A stretch of DNA of 46,302 nucleotides from Gammaproteobacteria bacterium (GTDB lineage Bacteria > Pseudomonadota > Gammaproteobacteria > JAHELT01): positions 1-46,302 of the forward strand of contig JAOTYY010000002.1 of NCBI GenBank assembly GCA_029861595.1, in the 5' to 3' direction. How positions within the stretch are numbered: the first letter of the stretch is position 1; each line of letters opens with the position of its first letter. This document shows positions 1-9,156 of this stretch, piece by piece. Below the pieces are notes generated by a model. It was not told the DNA's origin and ran no database searches. It worked only from the letters and a program-made list of their open reading frames with translations. Both the position numbers and the translations under genes were made by a program.

Positions 1-41
1 AGAATTTCTTAATAATATTTGTTGCGCCTGGAGGCCAATCG

Positions 42-716
42 ATGAATATCCGTGCGTATTGCAAGCAGTTCGGTGTAGCGACGCTAGTGCTAGGGCTGGC
101 AGCGGGTTGTGCACAACAACAAGCTACCGTAAGCGAAGCGCCGCCGCCTGAAGACGAATGTCAGATGAGCGCTGCGGCCCGCAACGCGATCGATGCCGCA
201 AAAGCCGCCGCTGCGGAGGCGCAGGCCGTCGCCTATGCCTGGCGCGATACGGAAAAGCTGATCAAGCAGGCGGAAGCGGCCGCGAAAGAGCCCGATTGCG
301 ACAACGACAAGGCGATAGCGCTCGCCAACCAGGCGCGGCGGCAGGCGGAGAACGCCCTGCGTCAGTACCAGGCCGAGAACGCCAAGTTCATGCCTTCGGC
401 CCCGCCCGCCCCGATGGCGGCGGCACCGATGGAAGAAAAGGTTGGCCGCTATGAAGTCGAGTCCGGCGATTCGCTGTGGGCCATCTCCGGCATGGATTTC
501 GTCTATGGCGATCCCTACCGGTGGCCGCTGATCTTTCGCGAAAATACCGCCATCATCGAAGACGCGGACCTGATCTTCCCGGGGCAGTGGCTGGAGTTCC
601 GGCATAGTCCCAGTCAGTCGGAAGTGGATACGGCAGTCAATCACGCACGTAACCGCGGCGCCTGGGCACTGGGTGCGGTCGAAGCCAGCGATCTGGAGTA
701 TCTCTCAAACAACTAG
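42..716 (+). CDS. LysM-domain lipoprotein
   Basis: A 224-residue exported protein of unknown exact role, probably a peptidoglycan-associated lipoprotein. The N-terminus has a positively charged start, a hydrophobic stretch and a lipobox (LAAGC, Cys at about residue 23), so it should be lipidated. Residues about 45-115 are an Ala/Glu-rich helical region. Residues about 136-187 form a LysM-like domain (YEVESGDSLWAIS ... FPGQWLEF), a fold known to bind peptidoglycan N-acetylglucosamine. An AGGAGG-like ribosome site (GGAGG at 31-35) supports this ATG. The gene is followed by a strong intrinsic terminator, so it is probably a single-gene transcript whose promoter lies at or before the window edge. 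The Ala-rich region plus LysM layout recalls DUF4398/LysM proteins, but I cannot name a specific gene. Confidence 0.85.
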   Translation: MNIRAYCKQFGVATLVLGLAAGCAQQQATVSEAPPPEDECQMSAAARNAIDAAKAAAAEAQAVAYAWRDTEKLIKQAEAAAKEPDCDNDKAIALANQARRQAENALRQYQAENAKFMPSAPPAPMAAAPMEEKVGRYEVESGDSLWAISGMDFVYGDPYRWPLIFRENTAIIEDADLIFPGQWLEFRHSPSQSEVDTAVNHARNRGAWALGAVEASDLEYLSNN

Positions 717-755
717 CGGATCGTGAGGCGCGCCGTGGCGCGTCGATGTCACACC

Positions 756-780
756 AAAGAGGCCCCCAGGGGGCCTCTTT
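756..780 (+). terminator. Intrinsic terminator after the LysM gene
   Basis: Two 12-base arms, AAAGAGGCCCCC and GGGGGCCTCTTT, pair perfectly around a central A. The hairpin ends in TTT and lies 40 bases after the stop codon of the LysM gene. The A-tract on the other side makes it potentially bidirectional, but no minus-strand gene approaches it. Confidence 0.85.
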
Positions 781-969
781 GCGTTGCTACCGGCGGTAAC
801 GCTGGACGGCTTGTCCGAGATCAACTTGCCGCGCCCCGGCAGAGGCGAGAAATCCGCCCGAAGTCCCTGCGGACGACTCTCGAATTGGTCAACCTCGCTC
901 TCGAGCGCGGGTATTCGTCGGCGCCTCGGCCGGCATCGAGATTCCGTGATACCGGTCCCGGTAAGCACG

Positions 970-1260
970 ATGGTTAAACGTGACAATGGCGCGCGCTGTG
1001 TACTTTGCGTGGTGCGTGGACGCGTTCAAGGCGTGGCTTTTCGTGCCGCCACCCTGGCGATGGCACAAGGGTTGCACATTACCGGCTGGGTGAGAAACCG
1101 CCGTGACGGTGCGGTGGAAACGCTGGCCTGCGGCGATGCCGCGGCGCTGCACTCTTTTCAGCAATGGTTGCATCAGGGTCCGAGGTACGCCATCGTGAGC
1201 GAGGTGAACTGTACGTCGCAGCCCTGGGTAGATTTCTCGGAGTTTCGTATCAAAGTATGA
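970..1260 (+). CDS. acyP: Acylphosphatase
   Basis: A 96-residue small cytoplasmic enzyme that hydrolyses acyl phosphates. The family signature is plain: VVRGRVQGVAFR holds the phosphate-binding loop and the catalytic Arg (R25), and GWVRNRRDG holds the catalytic Asn (N43). Human acylphosphatase uses Arg23 and Asn41. Length matches the family (about 90-100). The open frame extends upstream to 784, but that extension is Arg/Ser-rich and lacks family similarity, so ATG 970 is chosen; no strong ribosome site is visible. The stop TGA overlaps the ATG of the PilB-like gene (ATGA at 1257-1260), which implies translational coupling. Confidence 0.9.
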   Translation: MVKRDNGARCVLCVVRGRVQGVAFRAATLAMAQGLHITGWVRNRRDGAVETLACGDAAALHSFQQWLHQGPRYAIVSEVNCTSQPWVDFSEFRIKV

Positions 1261-3041
1261 ATCCGGTTCTGGCAGATACCAAGTTCGAAGGCCGCCTGCC
1301 GGTCGGCGAGATTGTCGACGACCTCGTCAATGAAGGTCTGTTGGAGGCCGATGACGCACGCCTCACGAAAGCCGTGGCGAAGGGCGCCGAACACCGCGAC
1401 AAGCATGCCCTGATGTTTATTGCCGAGCGCAGTATTGCCGGCAATTCGGAGCAGACACTGACCGTGGATTTTCTCACTCAGTGGTATGCCGACAAATCGG
1501 GGTTGCCTTATCACCGTATCGATCCGTTAAAAGTCGATGTGCCGTCTGTGACCGCGGTCGTGTCTTACGCGTACGCTGCGCGTTTCCACATTTTGCCGAT
1601 CGATGTGACAGAGAAGGCGGTGACGTTCGCGGTTGCGGAACCGTACGTACGCGAGTGGGAGCAGGAGCTAGAAACCATACTGCGCAAGGAAATCGTGCGG
1701 GTTTTCGCCAGCCCCGACCAGATTCAGCGTTACCTCACCGAATTCTATTCGCTGTCACGCTCGGTGCGCAGTGCCAGCGAGGATGATGCCAACGCGGCGC
1801 CATCCGGTGTCCAGAACCTCGAACAGTTGGTGGAACTGGGTCGTGCCGGCCGGCTGGACGCCAACGATCAGCACGTCGTCAACATTGTCGACTGGTTGCT
1901 GCAGTACGCCTTTGACCAACGCGCCAGCGATATCCATCTGGAACCGCGGCGCGAACACGGTTCGGTGCGCTTCCGCATCGACGGGGTGCTGCACAACGTC
2001 TACGAGATCCCCGCGGCGGTGATGGCGGCGGTAACCAGCCGCATCAAGATCGTCGGGCGCATGGATGTCGCGGAAAAACGCCGCCCGCAGGACGGCCGGT
2101 TGAAAACGCGTGATCAGGAGGGGCGTGAAGTCGAACTGCGACTGTCTACCATGCCGACTGCGTTCGGCGAAAAACTGGTGATGCGAATTTTCAACCCGGA
2201 CGTGCTCGTCAAGACTGCTACGCAACTCGGATTCAGCCGTGCCGAGAACGACGTCTGGCAGGAACTGATCGACAACCCTCACGGTATCGTGCTGGTAACC
2301 GGGCCCACCGGCTCAGGCAAGACGACGACGTTGTATTCGACGTTGAAGCAGATCGCCGTGCCGGAAATCAACGTCTCCACGATCGAAGATCCGATCGAAC
2401 TGGTGATGAGCGAATTCAACCAGATGCAGGTCCAGCCCAACATCGGCCTGGACTTCGCATCCGGGGTGCGCACCCTGCTGCGCCAGGATCCCGACGTGGT
2501 GATGGTGGGCGAGATTCGGGACCTGGAAACCGCGGAGATGGCGACCCAGGCGGCGCTGACCGGGCATCTGGTGCTGTCCACGTTGCATACCAACGATGCG
2601 CCCTCGGCAATCACGCGCCTGCTGGAACTGGGCGTGCCGTCTTACCTGATCAACGCCACGCTGCTTGGCGTTGTCGCGCAGCGGCTCTCGCGCACGCTGT
2701 GTCCGCATTGCCGTGAGCCGACCGCGCTGGATGCGAACGTCTGGCGGGATCTGGTGCGTCCCTGGTCCTCCAAGGCGCCAGCCCAGATAAACAAGGCGGA
2801 CGGGTGCCTCGAATGCCGTAACACCGGCTACATGGGACGCACGGGAATTTACGAGATCTTCAAGGTCTCACCGTTGATCCGTGGCCTTATATCGGAATCT
2901 TCGGACATCGCGGACATTCGCCGCGCGGCGGTGCAGGAAGGCATGAAACCCCTGCGCCTGAGCGGGGCACAGAAAGTAGCCGCCGGCCAGACCAGCGTGG
3001 AAGAGGTGTTTCGCGTCACACCGCCGCCCTCGGGGGCGTAG
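1257..3041 (+). CDS. GspE/PilB-family secretion or pilus ATPase
   Basis: A 594-residue hexameric cytoplasmic ATPase of the type II secretion/type IV pilus class. Residues about 10-190 resemble the GspE N-terminal domain. The ATPase core has Walker A (GPTGSGKTT, about 349-357), an Asp box (STIEDPIE), Walker B (RQDPDVVMVGEIRD) and the His box (TGHLVLSTLHTND). A tetracysteine zinc element is present at C482, C485, C517 and C520 (CPHC ... CLEC). ATG 1257 is chosen because it overlaps the acyP stop; the frame is open further upstream inside acyP. No pilin, platform protein or secretin gene is in the window, so this is an orphan whose machine is elsewhere. PilB, GspE and MshE-type roles cannot be told apart from the sequence alone. 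Confidence 0.93.
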   Translation: MNPVLADTKFEGRLPVGEIVDDLVNEGLLEADDARLTKAVAKGAEHRDKHALMFIAERSIAGNSEQTLTVDFLTQWYADKSGLPYHRIDPLKVDVPSVTAVVSYAYAARFHILPIDVTEKAVTFAVAEPYVREWEQELETILRKEIVRVFASPDQIQRYLTEFYSLSRSVRSASEDDANAAPSGVQNLEQLVELGRAGRLDANDQHVVNIVDWLLQYAFDQRASDIHLEPRREHGSVRFRIDGVLHNVYEIPAAVMAAVTSRIKIVGRMDVAEKRRPQDGRLKTRDQEGREVELRLSTMPTAFGEKLVMRIFNPDVLVKTATQLGFSRAENDVWQELIDNPHGIVLVTGPTGSGKTTTLYSTLKQIAVPEINVSTIEDPIELVMSEFNQMQVQPNIGLDFASGVRTLLRQDPDVVMVGEIRDLETAEMATQAALTGHLVLSTLHTNDAPSAITRLLELGVPSYLINATLLGVVAQRLSRTLCPHCREPTALDANVWRDLVRPWSSKAPAQINKADGCLECRNTGYMGRTGIYEIFKVSPLIRGLISESSDIADIRRAAVQEGMKPLRLSGAQKVAAGQTSVEEVFRVTPPPSGA

Positions 3042-3763
3042 TTCACCAGCGGCAGATGTTGCGCGAGAATTCCGCCGTGGCGGTTCCTTTCAATGAAATA
3101 CGTCCTGTACAATTGTGACCGAGCGCCGTGTCAGTAGTTCCCTGGCCAACAGGCAGCTTGTCATCCGTCAGGGCCGTCGACGCAACAGTCCTGTAGACGA
3201 CATTTTTTGCCTTCCTCATAGCCCCAAAAGCCCAGGTGTGCGGGCCAGCCGTATGCAGGTCCCAGTCGATAGTGCCCGTTAGAAAGCCTACGCGGTGTTG
3301 TTTGTCGGTTGCCGGTGCGGGCAGCGCGATCGACGCGATCAGAAGCACAGCATTGTTGATGCGTTAACTTTGGTGATCATGGCGACACCTTTCCCTTTAC
3401 GGTGTGTTGCTGATTCTTGCAGGGTGCGCGAGCGGGGGAAATAGGACTGAGGTGCTAGCCCGCATGTCGCACGAAGGCGGCCAGAAATTGTCGAGTTCCC
3501 AAGCTGATTCAAGACGACAGGTGCGAAGTTACCCCCGGCGGCGAAGTTACACGCCGTGCCTGTTCACTTTCAGGAAAAATCTGGCGTCGGATATCGAACG
3601 ATCCCCCTTGAACCATAGCTACGGCTGTGCTTGTGTACGCGATCGTCCGATCTCCTTAGCCTGATTTTCCCTGAGAAGCGAACCCTTCGCGCGACATGCA
3701 GGCTAGCCCTAAAGGTCAGTGACAACGGTTTAGGGGCGGTGCCTAGACCCTGACAGGCGGCGG
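3042..3763. other. Gene-poor intergenic stretch
   Basis: I see no convincing gene here. A minus-strand frame (3043-3348, GTG start, 101 codons) begins with a short hydrophobic stretch but shows no recognisable domain and no ribosome site. A plus-strand frame (3404-3664, GTG start) begins with a lipobox-like LLILAGC directly after the start, with no charged n-region, so it could be the remnant of a lipoprotein. Both are left uncalled. A short direct repeat GCGAAGTTAC occurs twice near 3523-3552. Confidence 0.4.
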
Positions 3764-3887
3764 CCCCTCACCCCCGGCCCCTCCCAGGGGGAGAGGGGGA
3801 AAGAGCCTCACTCCGAGGGTCCCTCTCCCGAGTAGACCTTTGCGTAATTCGCTATTCCCTCTCCCCTCCAGGGAGAGGGGAGTACGG
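3764..3887. repeat. Palindromic repeat cluster 1 (CCCTCACCC/CCCTCTCCC type)
   Basis: Contains CCCCTCACCCCCGGCCCC followed by CCCAGGGGGAGAGGGGG, then a partial copy with GCCTCACTCC and CCCTCTCCCG, then CCCTCTCCCCTCCAGGGAGA. It has the same building blocks as the clusters at 12659-12868 and 21207-21304. It lies just after the 3' end of the minus-strand lipoprotein gene that ends at 3896. No coding function. Confidence 0.75.
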
Positions 3888-3895
3888 GCAGGACA

Positions 3896-4492
3896 TTAGC
3901 GGCTTGAGGTGAACTCCGCCCGTGCGGCTTGTTTCAGCCGGCGCTTCGCCTGCACTTCAGCCAGCGGATGCCACTGGTACTTGGTGTCTTCGCTGATTCG
4001 GGACCAGAATAGGCGGCCGGAATTGCGCCAGGGATCCAACACGATGCCGGTTTCCATGGATTCGCCGCGCACTGTGATGATGGCCGTGCTGTGTTCGATG
4101 AGGAAGGCGGCTTCGGAATTGGCCACGCCCCAGTGTGTTTTCAATGTGCTCAGGCGCAGCTCGCGCAACCGCACCAGCAGATCCCGGGTCCAGTCAACGC
4201 ATAACCCGCGTGGTTTGATGCCCAGATTGACTAAAGTGTTGTGCCACAGCGGTGGGGTAGTCAGCTCATATTGTTCGGCCAGTTTGAGCGGGTAGCGCAC
4301 CGCGACTTCGGCGGCTTGAAGCGCTTCGGCGGGATCGACCCGGTCTCCCAACGCGGTGATTGCCGCGCTTAACTCTGCAATTTTTTGTTCGTTTCCATAA
4401 GCATGCGCGGGCGCTGCAAATTGCTGCGCATCGCGCATTCCGGTGCACCCTGCCAGCAGCACGATCAGCATCGGTAAAAGGAGTCTGATCAT
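3896..4492 (-). CDS. Hypothetical lipoprotein
   Basis: A 198-residue predicted lipoprotein with a short signal sequence (MIRLLLPMLIVLLAGC) and lipobox LAGC. I do not recognise a named family. The middle part (GLCVDWTRDLLVRLRELRL) and the C-terminal part (GIVLDPWRNSGRLFWSRI) look like a folded domain rather than low complexity. An upstream TTG (4504) is in frame, but ATG 4492 starts one base after the proS stop and gives the better signal peptide. The gene is therefore likely co-transcribed and translationally coupled with proS. The transcript ends in repeat cluster 1, which may act as an mRNA 3' end. Confidence 0.75.
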   Translation of the reverse strand: MIRLLLPMLIVLLAGCTGMRDAQQFAAPAHAYGNEQKIAELSAAITALGDRVDPAEALQAAEVAVRYPLKLAEQYELTTPPLWHNTLVNLGIKPRGLCVDWTRDLLVRLRELRLSTLKTHWGVANSEAAFLIEHSTAIITVRGESMETGIVLDPWRNSGRLFWSRISEDTKYQWHPLAEVQAKRRLKQAARAEFTSSR

Positions 4493-4493
4493 G

Positions 4494-6200
4494 TCATTGT
4501 GCAATGCGTTCGCGAAGCGAAGACGCGAGTTCCGCCAATGGAATATCCTCGGTGGCGTCGCCGCCGCGTGCCTTGTATTCCACCGTGCCGGCGTCCAGGC
4601 CTTTTTCGCCGAGCACCAGGCGATGTGGAATGCCGATCAGATCCATCTCGGCAAACATCACCCCGGGACGCAGCGGCCGGTCGTCCAGCAACACCTCGTA
4701 ACCATCGTTCATGAGACTCTCGTACAGCGCCTCGACGGCTTCGCGCACGCGCTGCGACTTGCGCATATTGATCGGCACCAGGGCGATTTGAAACGGCGCG
4801 ATAGGGTCCGGCCAGATAATCCCGTGCTCGTCGTGATTCTGCTCGATAGCGGCTGCGACGATGCGCGTGACACCGATTCCGTAACAACCCATCTGCATCA
4901 TCACCGGCTTGCCGTCTTCATCTAGGACACTCGCCTGCATGCTCTGGCTGTATTTGTCGCCGAGCTGAAAGATGTGACCGACCTCGATGCCGCGCGCAAT
5001 TTGCAAGGTGCCTTTACCGTCGGGGCTCGGGTCACCGGCCGCGGTGTTGCGGATATCCGCGACCTGCGGCTCCTCCAGATCGCGTCCCCAGTTGACGCCC
5101 GTGTAGTGGTAGCCGTCGCGATTGGCACCGCACACCGCGTCGGCTACCTCGGCGGCTGCGTAATCGGCAATCACCGGGATCTGCAACCCGACCGGGCCAA
5201 CGGAACCGGGACTTGCACCGGTGGCGGCGCGGATCGCCGCCTCGTCAGCCATACGCAAGGGACTTGCAACCTCGGCCAGTCGCTCCGCCTTGATCGGATT
5301 CAGTTCGTGGTCGCCGCGCAGCACCAGGGCAACTACAGGCTCCTCGCTGCCCTGCACCAGCAACGTCTTCAGGCATGATTCGGCACTTACGTCCAGGAAC
5401 TCGGTCAGTGCCTTGATGGTGTGCTGCTCCGGTGTCGCGACCTCGTTCAGCTGCCGGCTGGCCGCGGGCCGTACCTGCCCGGGGCCGGTTGGCGAGCGTT
5501 CGACATTGGCCGCGTAATCGCTTTCGCTGGAGAACGCAATGGCATCCTCGCCGCTGTCCGCCAGCACGTGGAATTCGTGCGAGGTGCTGCCACCGATCGC
5601 ACCGGAATCCGCTTCCACCGCGCGATAGTGCAGTCCCAGGCGAGTGAAGATGCGGCTGTACGCCTCGTACATTACCTCGTAAGTCTGCTGCAGCGACGCT
5701 GCGCTGGCGTGGAACGAATAGGCGTCTTTCATGACGAATTCGCGCGCGCGCATGACGCCGAAGCGTGGGCGGATCTCGTCGCGGAACTTGGTCTGGATCT
5801 GGTAGTAGTTGACCGGCAACTGCCGGTAGCTCTTGAGGTCGCGGCGGGCGATGTCGGTAATTACTTCCTCGTGCGTCGGGCCGAAGCAGAAATCGCGCTC
5901 ATGCCGGTCGCGAAACCGCAGCAACTCCGGACCGAAGTGGTCCCAGCGTCCCGACTCCTGCCACAGTTCCGCCGGCTGTACCGCGGGCATGATCATCTCG
6001 AGCGCGCCGGCGCGGTCCATCTCCTCGCGTACCACTCGCTCGACTTTCCGTACCACGCGATAACCGAGCGGTAACCAGGAATACAATCCGGAAGCCAGAC
6101 GGTGAATCATGCCGGCGCGAATCATCAACTGGTGACTGACGATTTCCGCGTCCGCGGGCGTTTCCTTCAGGGTGATCAGGTGGAAGGCTTGAGCGCGCAT
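4494..6200 (-). CDS. proS: Prolyl-tRNA synthetase
   Basis: A 568-residue class II aminoacyl-tRNA synthetase that charges tRNA-Pro; it has the bacterial form with an inserted editing domain (E. coli ProS is 572). The N-terminus ([20 protein letters not shown]) is nearly identical in pattern to E. coli. Motif 2 region: [10 protein letters not shown] and [15 protein letters not shown]. Motif 3: [17 protein letters not shown]. The editing insert lies at about residues 225-400, and the C-terminal anticodon-binding domain contains LVPINMRKS. The lipoprotein gene follows after one base. Nothing is missing or truncated. Confidence 0.98.
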   Translation of the reverse strand: MRAQAFHLITLKETPADAEIVSHQLMIRAGMIHRLASGLYSWLPLGYRVVRKVERVVREEMDRAGALEMIMPAVQPAELWQESGRWDHFGPELLRFRDRHERDFCFGPTHEEVITDIARRDLKSYRQLPVNYYQIQTKFRDEIRPRFGVMRAREFVMKDAYSFHASAASLQQTYEVMYEAYSRIFTRLGLHYRAVEADSGAIGGSTSHEFHVLADSGEDAIAFSSESDYAANVERSPTGPGQVRPAASRQLNEVATPEQHTIKALTEFLDVSAESCLKTLLVQGSEEPVVALVLRGDHELNPIKAERLAEVASPLRMADEAAIRAATGASPGSVGPVGLQIPVIADYAAAEVADAVCGANRDGYHYTGVNWGRDLEEPQVADIRNTAAGDPSPDGKGTLQIARGIEVGHIFQLGDKYSQSMQASVLDEDGKPVMMQMGCYGIGVTRIVAAAIEQNHDEHGIIWPDPIAPFQIALVPINMRKSQRVREAVEALYESLMNDGYEVLLDDRPLRPGVMFAEMDLIGIPHRLVLGEKGLDAGTVEYKARGGDATEDIPLAELASSLRERIAQ

Positions 6201-6269
6201 GCCGGGTCTTTACTAGCGAGTGAGAGTGGGATGTTACACCAGGTGGGCGGGCCGTGGTGCGGACAGCTG

Positions 6270-6734
6270 CTAGATGTCTGAGCAATGTTCCTGCAACTGC
6301 TGCTTGGCAAGCGCGATCCTTTCCTGGCGGCGTTCTTCGGTCATGCGTATGCGTGTGCCGTCTTCGCTTTCTTCCATCAGACGCGGATTGTTGCTCACCA
6401 CCGCGAGCTGCTCGCGAATGCGCTTGCAGTCCGCGGCGAGCTGTTCGCGATCCGCGCGTTGCGCCTCGGTTTCCTGTTCTGACCGCAACTCTTCTTCCTG
6501 CCGCTTGTTTAAAGCCTCAAGACGGTCCTGCAGGTCTCGGAGTTGCTCGGCAGGCGGGGCGCTGGGCGCCGCAGGCACGTTGACTTCCGTGGCACTGCCC
6601 TTGGGCGGCGGTTGCTGGGTGTACTGGGTGATACCGTTCTCGTCCACCCATTTGTAGATTTTCGCCTGCGCGATGCCGCTCGTTACCGCAAATAGCACAG
6701 CCAGGACGAGCGATCCGATCAGGTTCATACGCAT
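6270..6734 (-). CDS. DUF4124-domain exported protein
   Basis: A 154-residue small exported protein. It has a signal peptide (about residues 1-24, ending near GIAQA), then the short DUF4124 motif KIYKWVDENGITQYTQQPP, a Pro/Ala linker and a Glu/Gln-rich coiled coil up to the C-terminus. DUF4124 proteins are common in Gammaproteobacteria and their function is unknown. The frame is open upstream to 6872, but only the start at 6734 (or the second ATG at 6728) places the signal peptide first. No clear ribosome site. The gene sits between the EAL-HDOD gene and proS, all on the minus strand. Confidence 0.85.
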   Translation of the reverse strand: MRMNLIGSLVLAVLFAVTSGIAQAKIYKWVDENGITQYTQQPPPKGSATEVNVPAAPSAPPAEQLRDLQDRLEALNKRQEEELRSEQETEAQRADREQLAADCKRIREQLAVVSNNPRLMEESEDGTRIRMTEERRQERIALAKQQLQEHCSDI

Positions 6735-6893
6735 AGTAAAACCGATATTAGGCGATAAATTGTCATGCAAGCGCGAACCGTATAGCAAAAACGGGCGATA
6801 AAAAAGAGGTGAACCGGGAATCATCCGGAATGCCGGCCTGATGATGCCTACAGCGCGATAGGGTACGGGCACCGGCCTCCAGAGCGGTGACGC

Positions 6894-8096
6894 TCAATGC
6901 ATGGTCGCGGTCGTCTGATCCGCCCATTGCAGCGCTTCGAGGTACAGCTGCGAAACACGGTCGGACGACATAGTGCGAAAATGAGCACCGCTGGGTGCAC
7001 CCAACTCCAGTTCCTGGGCGCATAAAAGCGCTTCGCCGCGCTCGCCCGTGTGCTGCAACAGCGCTTTTTCCATCTCGTCGGAAAACGGCAGCGAATCGAG
7101 CAGCGACTCGGTAGTCACGCCCATCATCGCATCGACCAGCGAGAACATGCCGACCGTGAAAAATGAGTCTTTGCCGTCGAGATGGCATTCGCTGGCCAGA
7201 CTCTCGCACAGCTTGGCGCGGACGAACGCCGTAGTCACCAGCTCCGGGATGACGTCGTCGAGATTGGCGATCGTCAATAACATCACCCAGTTCTTGATGA
7301 TGTTCCGGCCGAGGAAGACCACCGCCTGGTGAATCGAATCGACTTCTCTGACCAGACCGCTGAGCGGTGAGTTCACGAAGCGCAGCACGCGCAGACTGAG
7401 CGATGCGTCCAGACTGATGAGCTTTTCCAGCTCTTCGATGTCGGTCGCGGGATCGCTGATTTTTGCGAGTAACTGCAGAATCGCCATCTTGTTGGTCGGC
7501 AGGCGTTTGGCGCTCATCACTTTCGCGCTTGCCAGATAGTGACCCTGGAAGTAGTCACAGCCGAATTCCTCCAGCTGCAAGCGCTGCTCGGTCGTCTCCA
7601 CCCGTTTCGCCATCACCATCACGTCCTGTCCGGCGAGTTTGTCCAGTTCGGCACGCAGCGTGGCCTCGTCAAGTGCGTGGGCATCAAGCTTTACGATGTC
7701 GGTGAAAGGATAGAGCGGTGCGTGGGGCGCGGCGCTGTGGTAACCGTCCAGTGCAATGGTGTAACCCAGGACCTTGAGCCGGCTTACCGCGGCGCGGATT
7801 TCATCGTCGGCGCCGGCCTCCTCGGGGATTTCCAGGACCACCTGCTCCGGCGGAAAACACATCAACTCGGGCGTCAGCAGGAACTGGCGGGTCATGTTAA
7901 TGAACGCGAGCCGATGCCCGACAATGTTTTCCAGGCCAATCTCGACGAACGCGTTCATGATCACCTGCGATGTGGCCACGTCGAGATCGATGTCGCCGGC
8001 GCTGTCTGTCTCGTGGCTGCGGTACAACAGCTCGTAGGCATAAACCTCGTCTTTGCGATTGAAAATTGGTTGTCGTCCGATAAAACAATCAGCCAC
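6894..8096 (-). CDS. EAL-HDOD signalling protein (degenerate EAL)
   Basis: A 400-residue protein with an N-terminal EAL-type domain (about 1-200) and a C-terminal HDOD domain (about 205-390), the YuxH-like architecture. EAL domains normally hydrolyse cyclic di-GMP. Here the ExLxR signature survives (ELLYR, E22), and VKLD is present. However, the usual DDFGTG reads LDGYHSA and the usual AEGVET reads AKRVET, so metal-binding or catalytic acids are lost. The protein is therefore probably a non-catalytic sensor or scaffold; related HDOD proteins affect motility and biofilm. It is transcribed away from the LysR gene across a 140-base divergent region. Confidence 0.9.
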   Translation of the reverse strand: MADCFIGRQPIFNRKDEVYAYELLYRSHETDSAGDIDLDVATSQVIMNAFVEIGLENIVGHRLAFINMTRQFLLTPELMCFPPEQVVLEIPEEAGADDEIRAAVSRLKVLGYTIALDGYHSAAPHAPLYPFTDIVKLDAHALDEATLRAELDKLAGQDVMVMAKRVETTEQRLQLEEFGCDYFQGHYLASAKVMSAKRLPTNKMAILQLLAKISDPATDIEELEKLISLDASLSLRVLRFVNSPLSGLVREVDSIHQAVVFLGRNIIKNWVMLLTIANLDDVIPELVTTAFVRAKLCESLASECHLDGKDSFFTVGMFSLVDAMMGVTTESLLDSLPFSDEMEKALLQHTGERGEALLCAQELELGAPSGAHFRTMSSDRVSQLYLEALQWADQTTATMH

Positions 8097-8171
8097 GGCG
8101 AGTCTCCAGCACAGTTACGGTGATATCCGTTAATCGGCATGGAGGTGTGCTCCTTTAGACTGTTTTGCGCT

Positions 8172-8186
8172 ATAAGAATTGTTTAT
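8172..8186. promoter_or_regulatory. Possible LysR box (T-N11-A) between divergent genes
   Basis: ATAAGAATTGTTTAT has ATAA/TTAT arms and the T-N11-A pattern typical of LysR-family operators. It overlaps a TATAAG (8171-8176) that could be the -10 element of the LysR gene starting at 8237, consistent with autoregulation. No good -35 is visible. Confidence 0.35.
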
Positions 8187-8236
8187 GTCCAGGCATCGAA
8201 CTGGTACCATTTTCGAATCGTATCCGGATCAAACAT

Positions 8237-9154
8237 ATGTCCGATCGGCGCATTCAAGTGTTCCACGCGGTGGCTCGTCTGCTGAGTTTCACCAAGGCTG
8301 CGGAAGCATTGAATATGACGCAGCCGGCGGTCACCTTTCAGATCCGGCAGCTGGAAGAGGATTTCAACACACGCTTGTTCGATCGCGGGCACAATAGAAT
8401 AAGTCTCACCGAAGCCGGCCAGCGGGTGTTCGAATTTTCCGCTCGCATAATTGCGCTCTATGAGGAAATGGAAGAATCCGTGCGCGAACTGACGGGTGAG
8501 ATAACCGGAGCGCTGACAGTCGGTGCGAGCACCACGATTGCCGAGTATCTGCTCCCCAGCCTGCTTGGCAGTTTCAAGGAGCGCTATCCGGAAATGAATA
8601 TTCGCCTTACGGTGACCAACACCGAAGGCGTCGTGCATCTGGTGGAGGAAAACGAAATCGATCTGGGCGTCGTCGAAGGCGGCGTCAGCAACAAGCAGCT
8701 GCTGGTCGAAACCTGCCTCATTGACGAACTTGTGGTAATTGCACCTCCGGCCCACGAATTCGCGGCATATACGTCGATAACGACCGAGCAACTCATCGGG
8801 CAGCCCTTCGTGTTTCGTGAAGCGGGCTCGGGAACCCGCGAAGTCGTGGCAAATTTTTTCGCCGCCCAGGGGCTGAGCGAGCGCGACCTGAACAAGTCGC
8901 TGGAGTTGGGCAGTCCGGAAGCCATCAAGGGCGCCGTCGAGGCGGGCATGGGCGTTTCCATCGTGTCGCACGCCATTATCGGCAAAGAGCTGAAACTTGG
9001 GACCTTGCTGGCGCGCAGCCTGGAGCCGCCGCTGCCGCGCCCGTTTTCGTTCGTCAGGCAACGGCAGAAATTTCGCCACGGCGTGATGGAGGAGTTTCTC
9101 GAGTTCGCGCGCCATTATTGCCAGGCTCAGGAACGCGCGAGCGCCAGCAGGTAA
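8237..9154 (+). CDS. LysR-family transcriptional regulator
   Basis: A 305-residue DNA-binding regulator. Residues 1-60 are the winged helix-turn-helix (FHAVARLLSFTKAAEALNMTQPAVTFQIRQLEEDFNTRLF, helix-turn-helix around 18-40). The rest is a periplasmic-binding-protein-like effector domain with the GSGTRE ... ANFF pattern typical of CysB/CbbR-like members. The inducer is not predictable. The open frame extends to 8165, but ATG 8237 matches the family N-terminus. The AI-2E permease gene starts two bases after the stop, so the two are likely co-transcribed and the regulator may control the permease. Confidence 0.93.
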   Translation: MSDRRIQVFHAVARLLSFTKAAEALNMTQPAVTFQIRQLEEDFNTRLFDRGHNRISLTEAGQRVFEFSARIIALYEEMEESVRELTGEITGALTVGASTTIAEYLLPSLLGSFKERYPEMNIRLTVTNTEGVVHLVEENEIDLGVVEGGVSNKQLLVETCLIDELVVIAPPAHEFAAYTSITTEQLIGQPFVFREAGSGTREVVANFFAAQGLSERDLNKSLELGSPEAIKGAVEAGMGVSIVSHAIIGKELKLGTLLARSLEPPLPRPFSFVRQRQKFRHGVMEEFLEFARHYCQAQERASASR

Positions 9155-9156
9155 AC

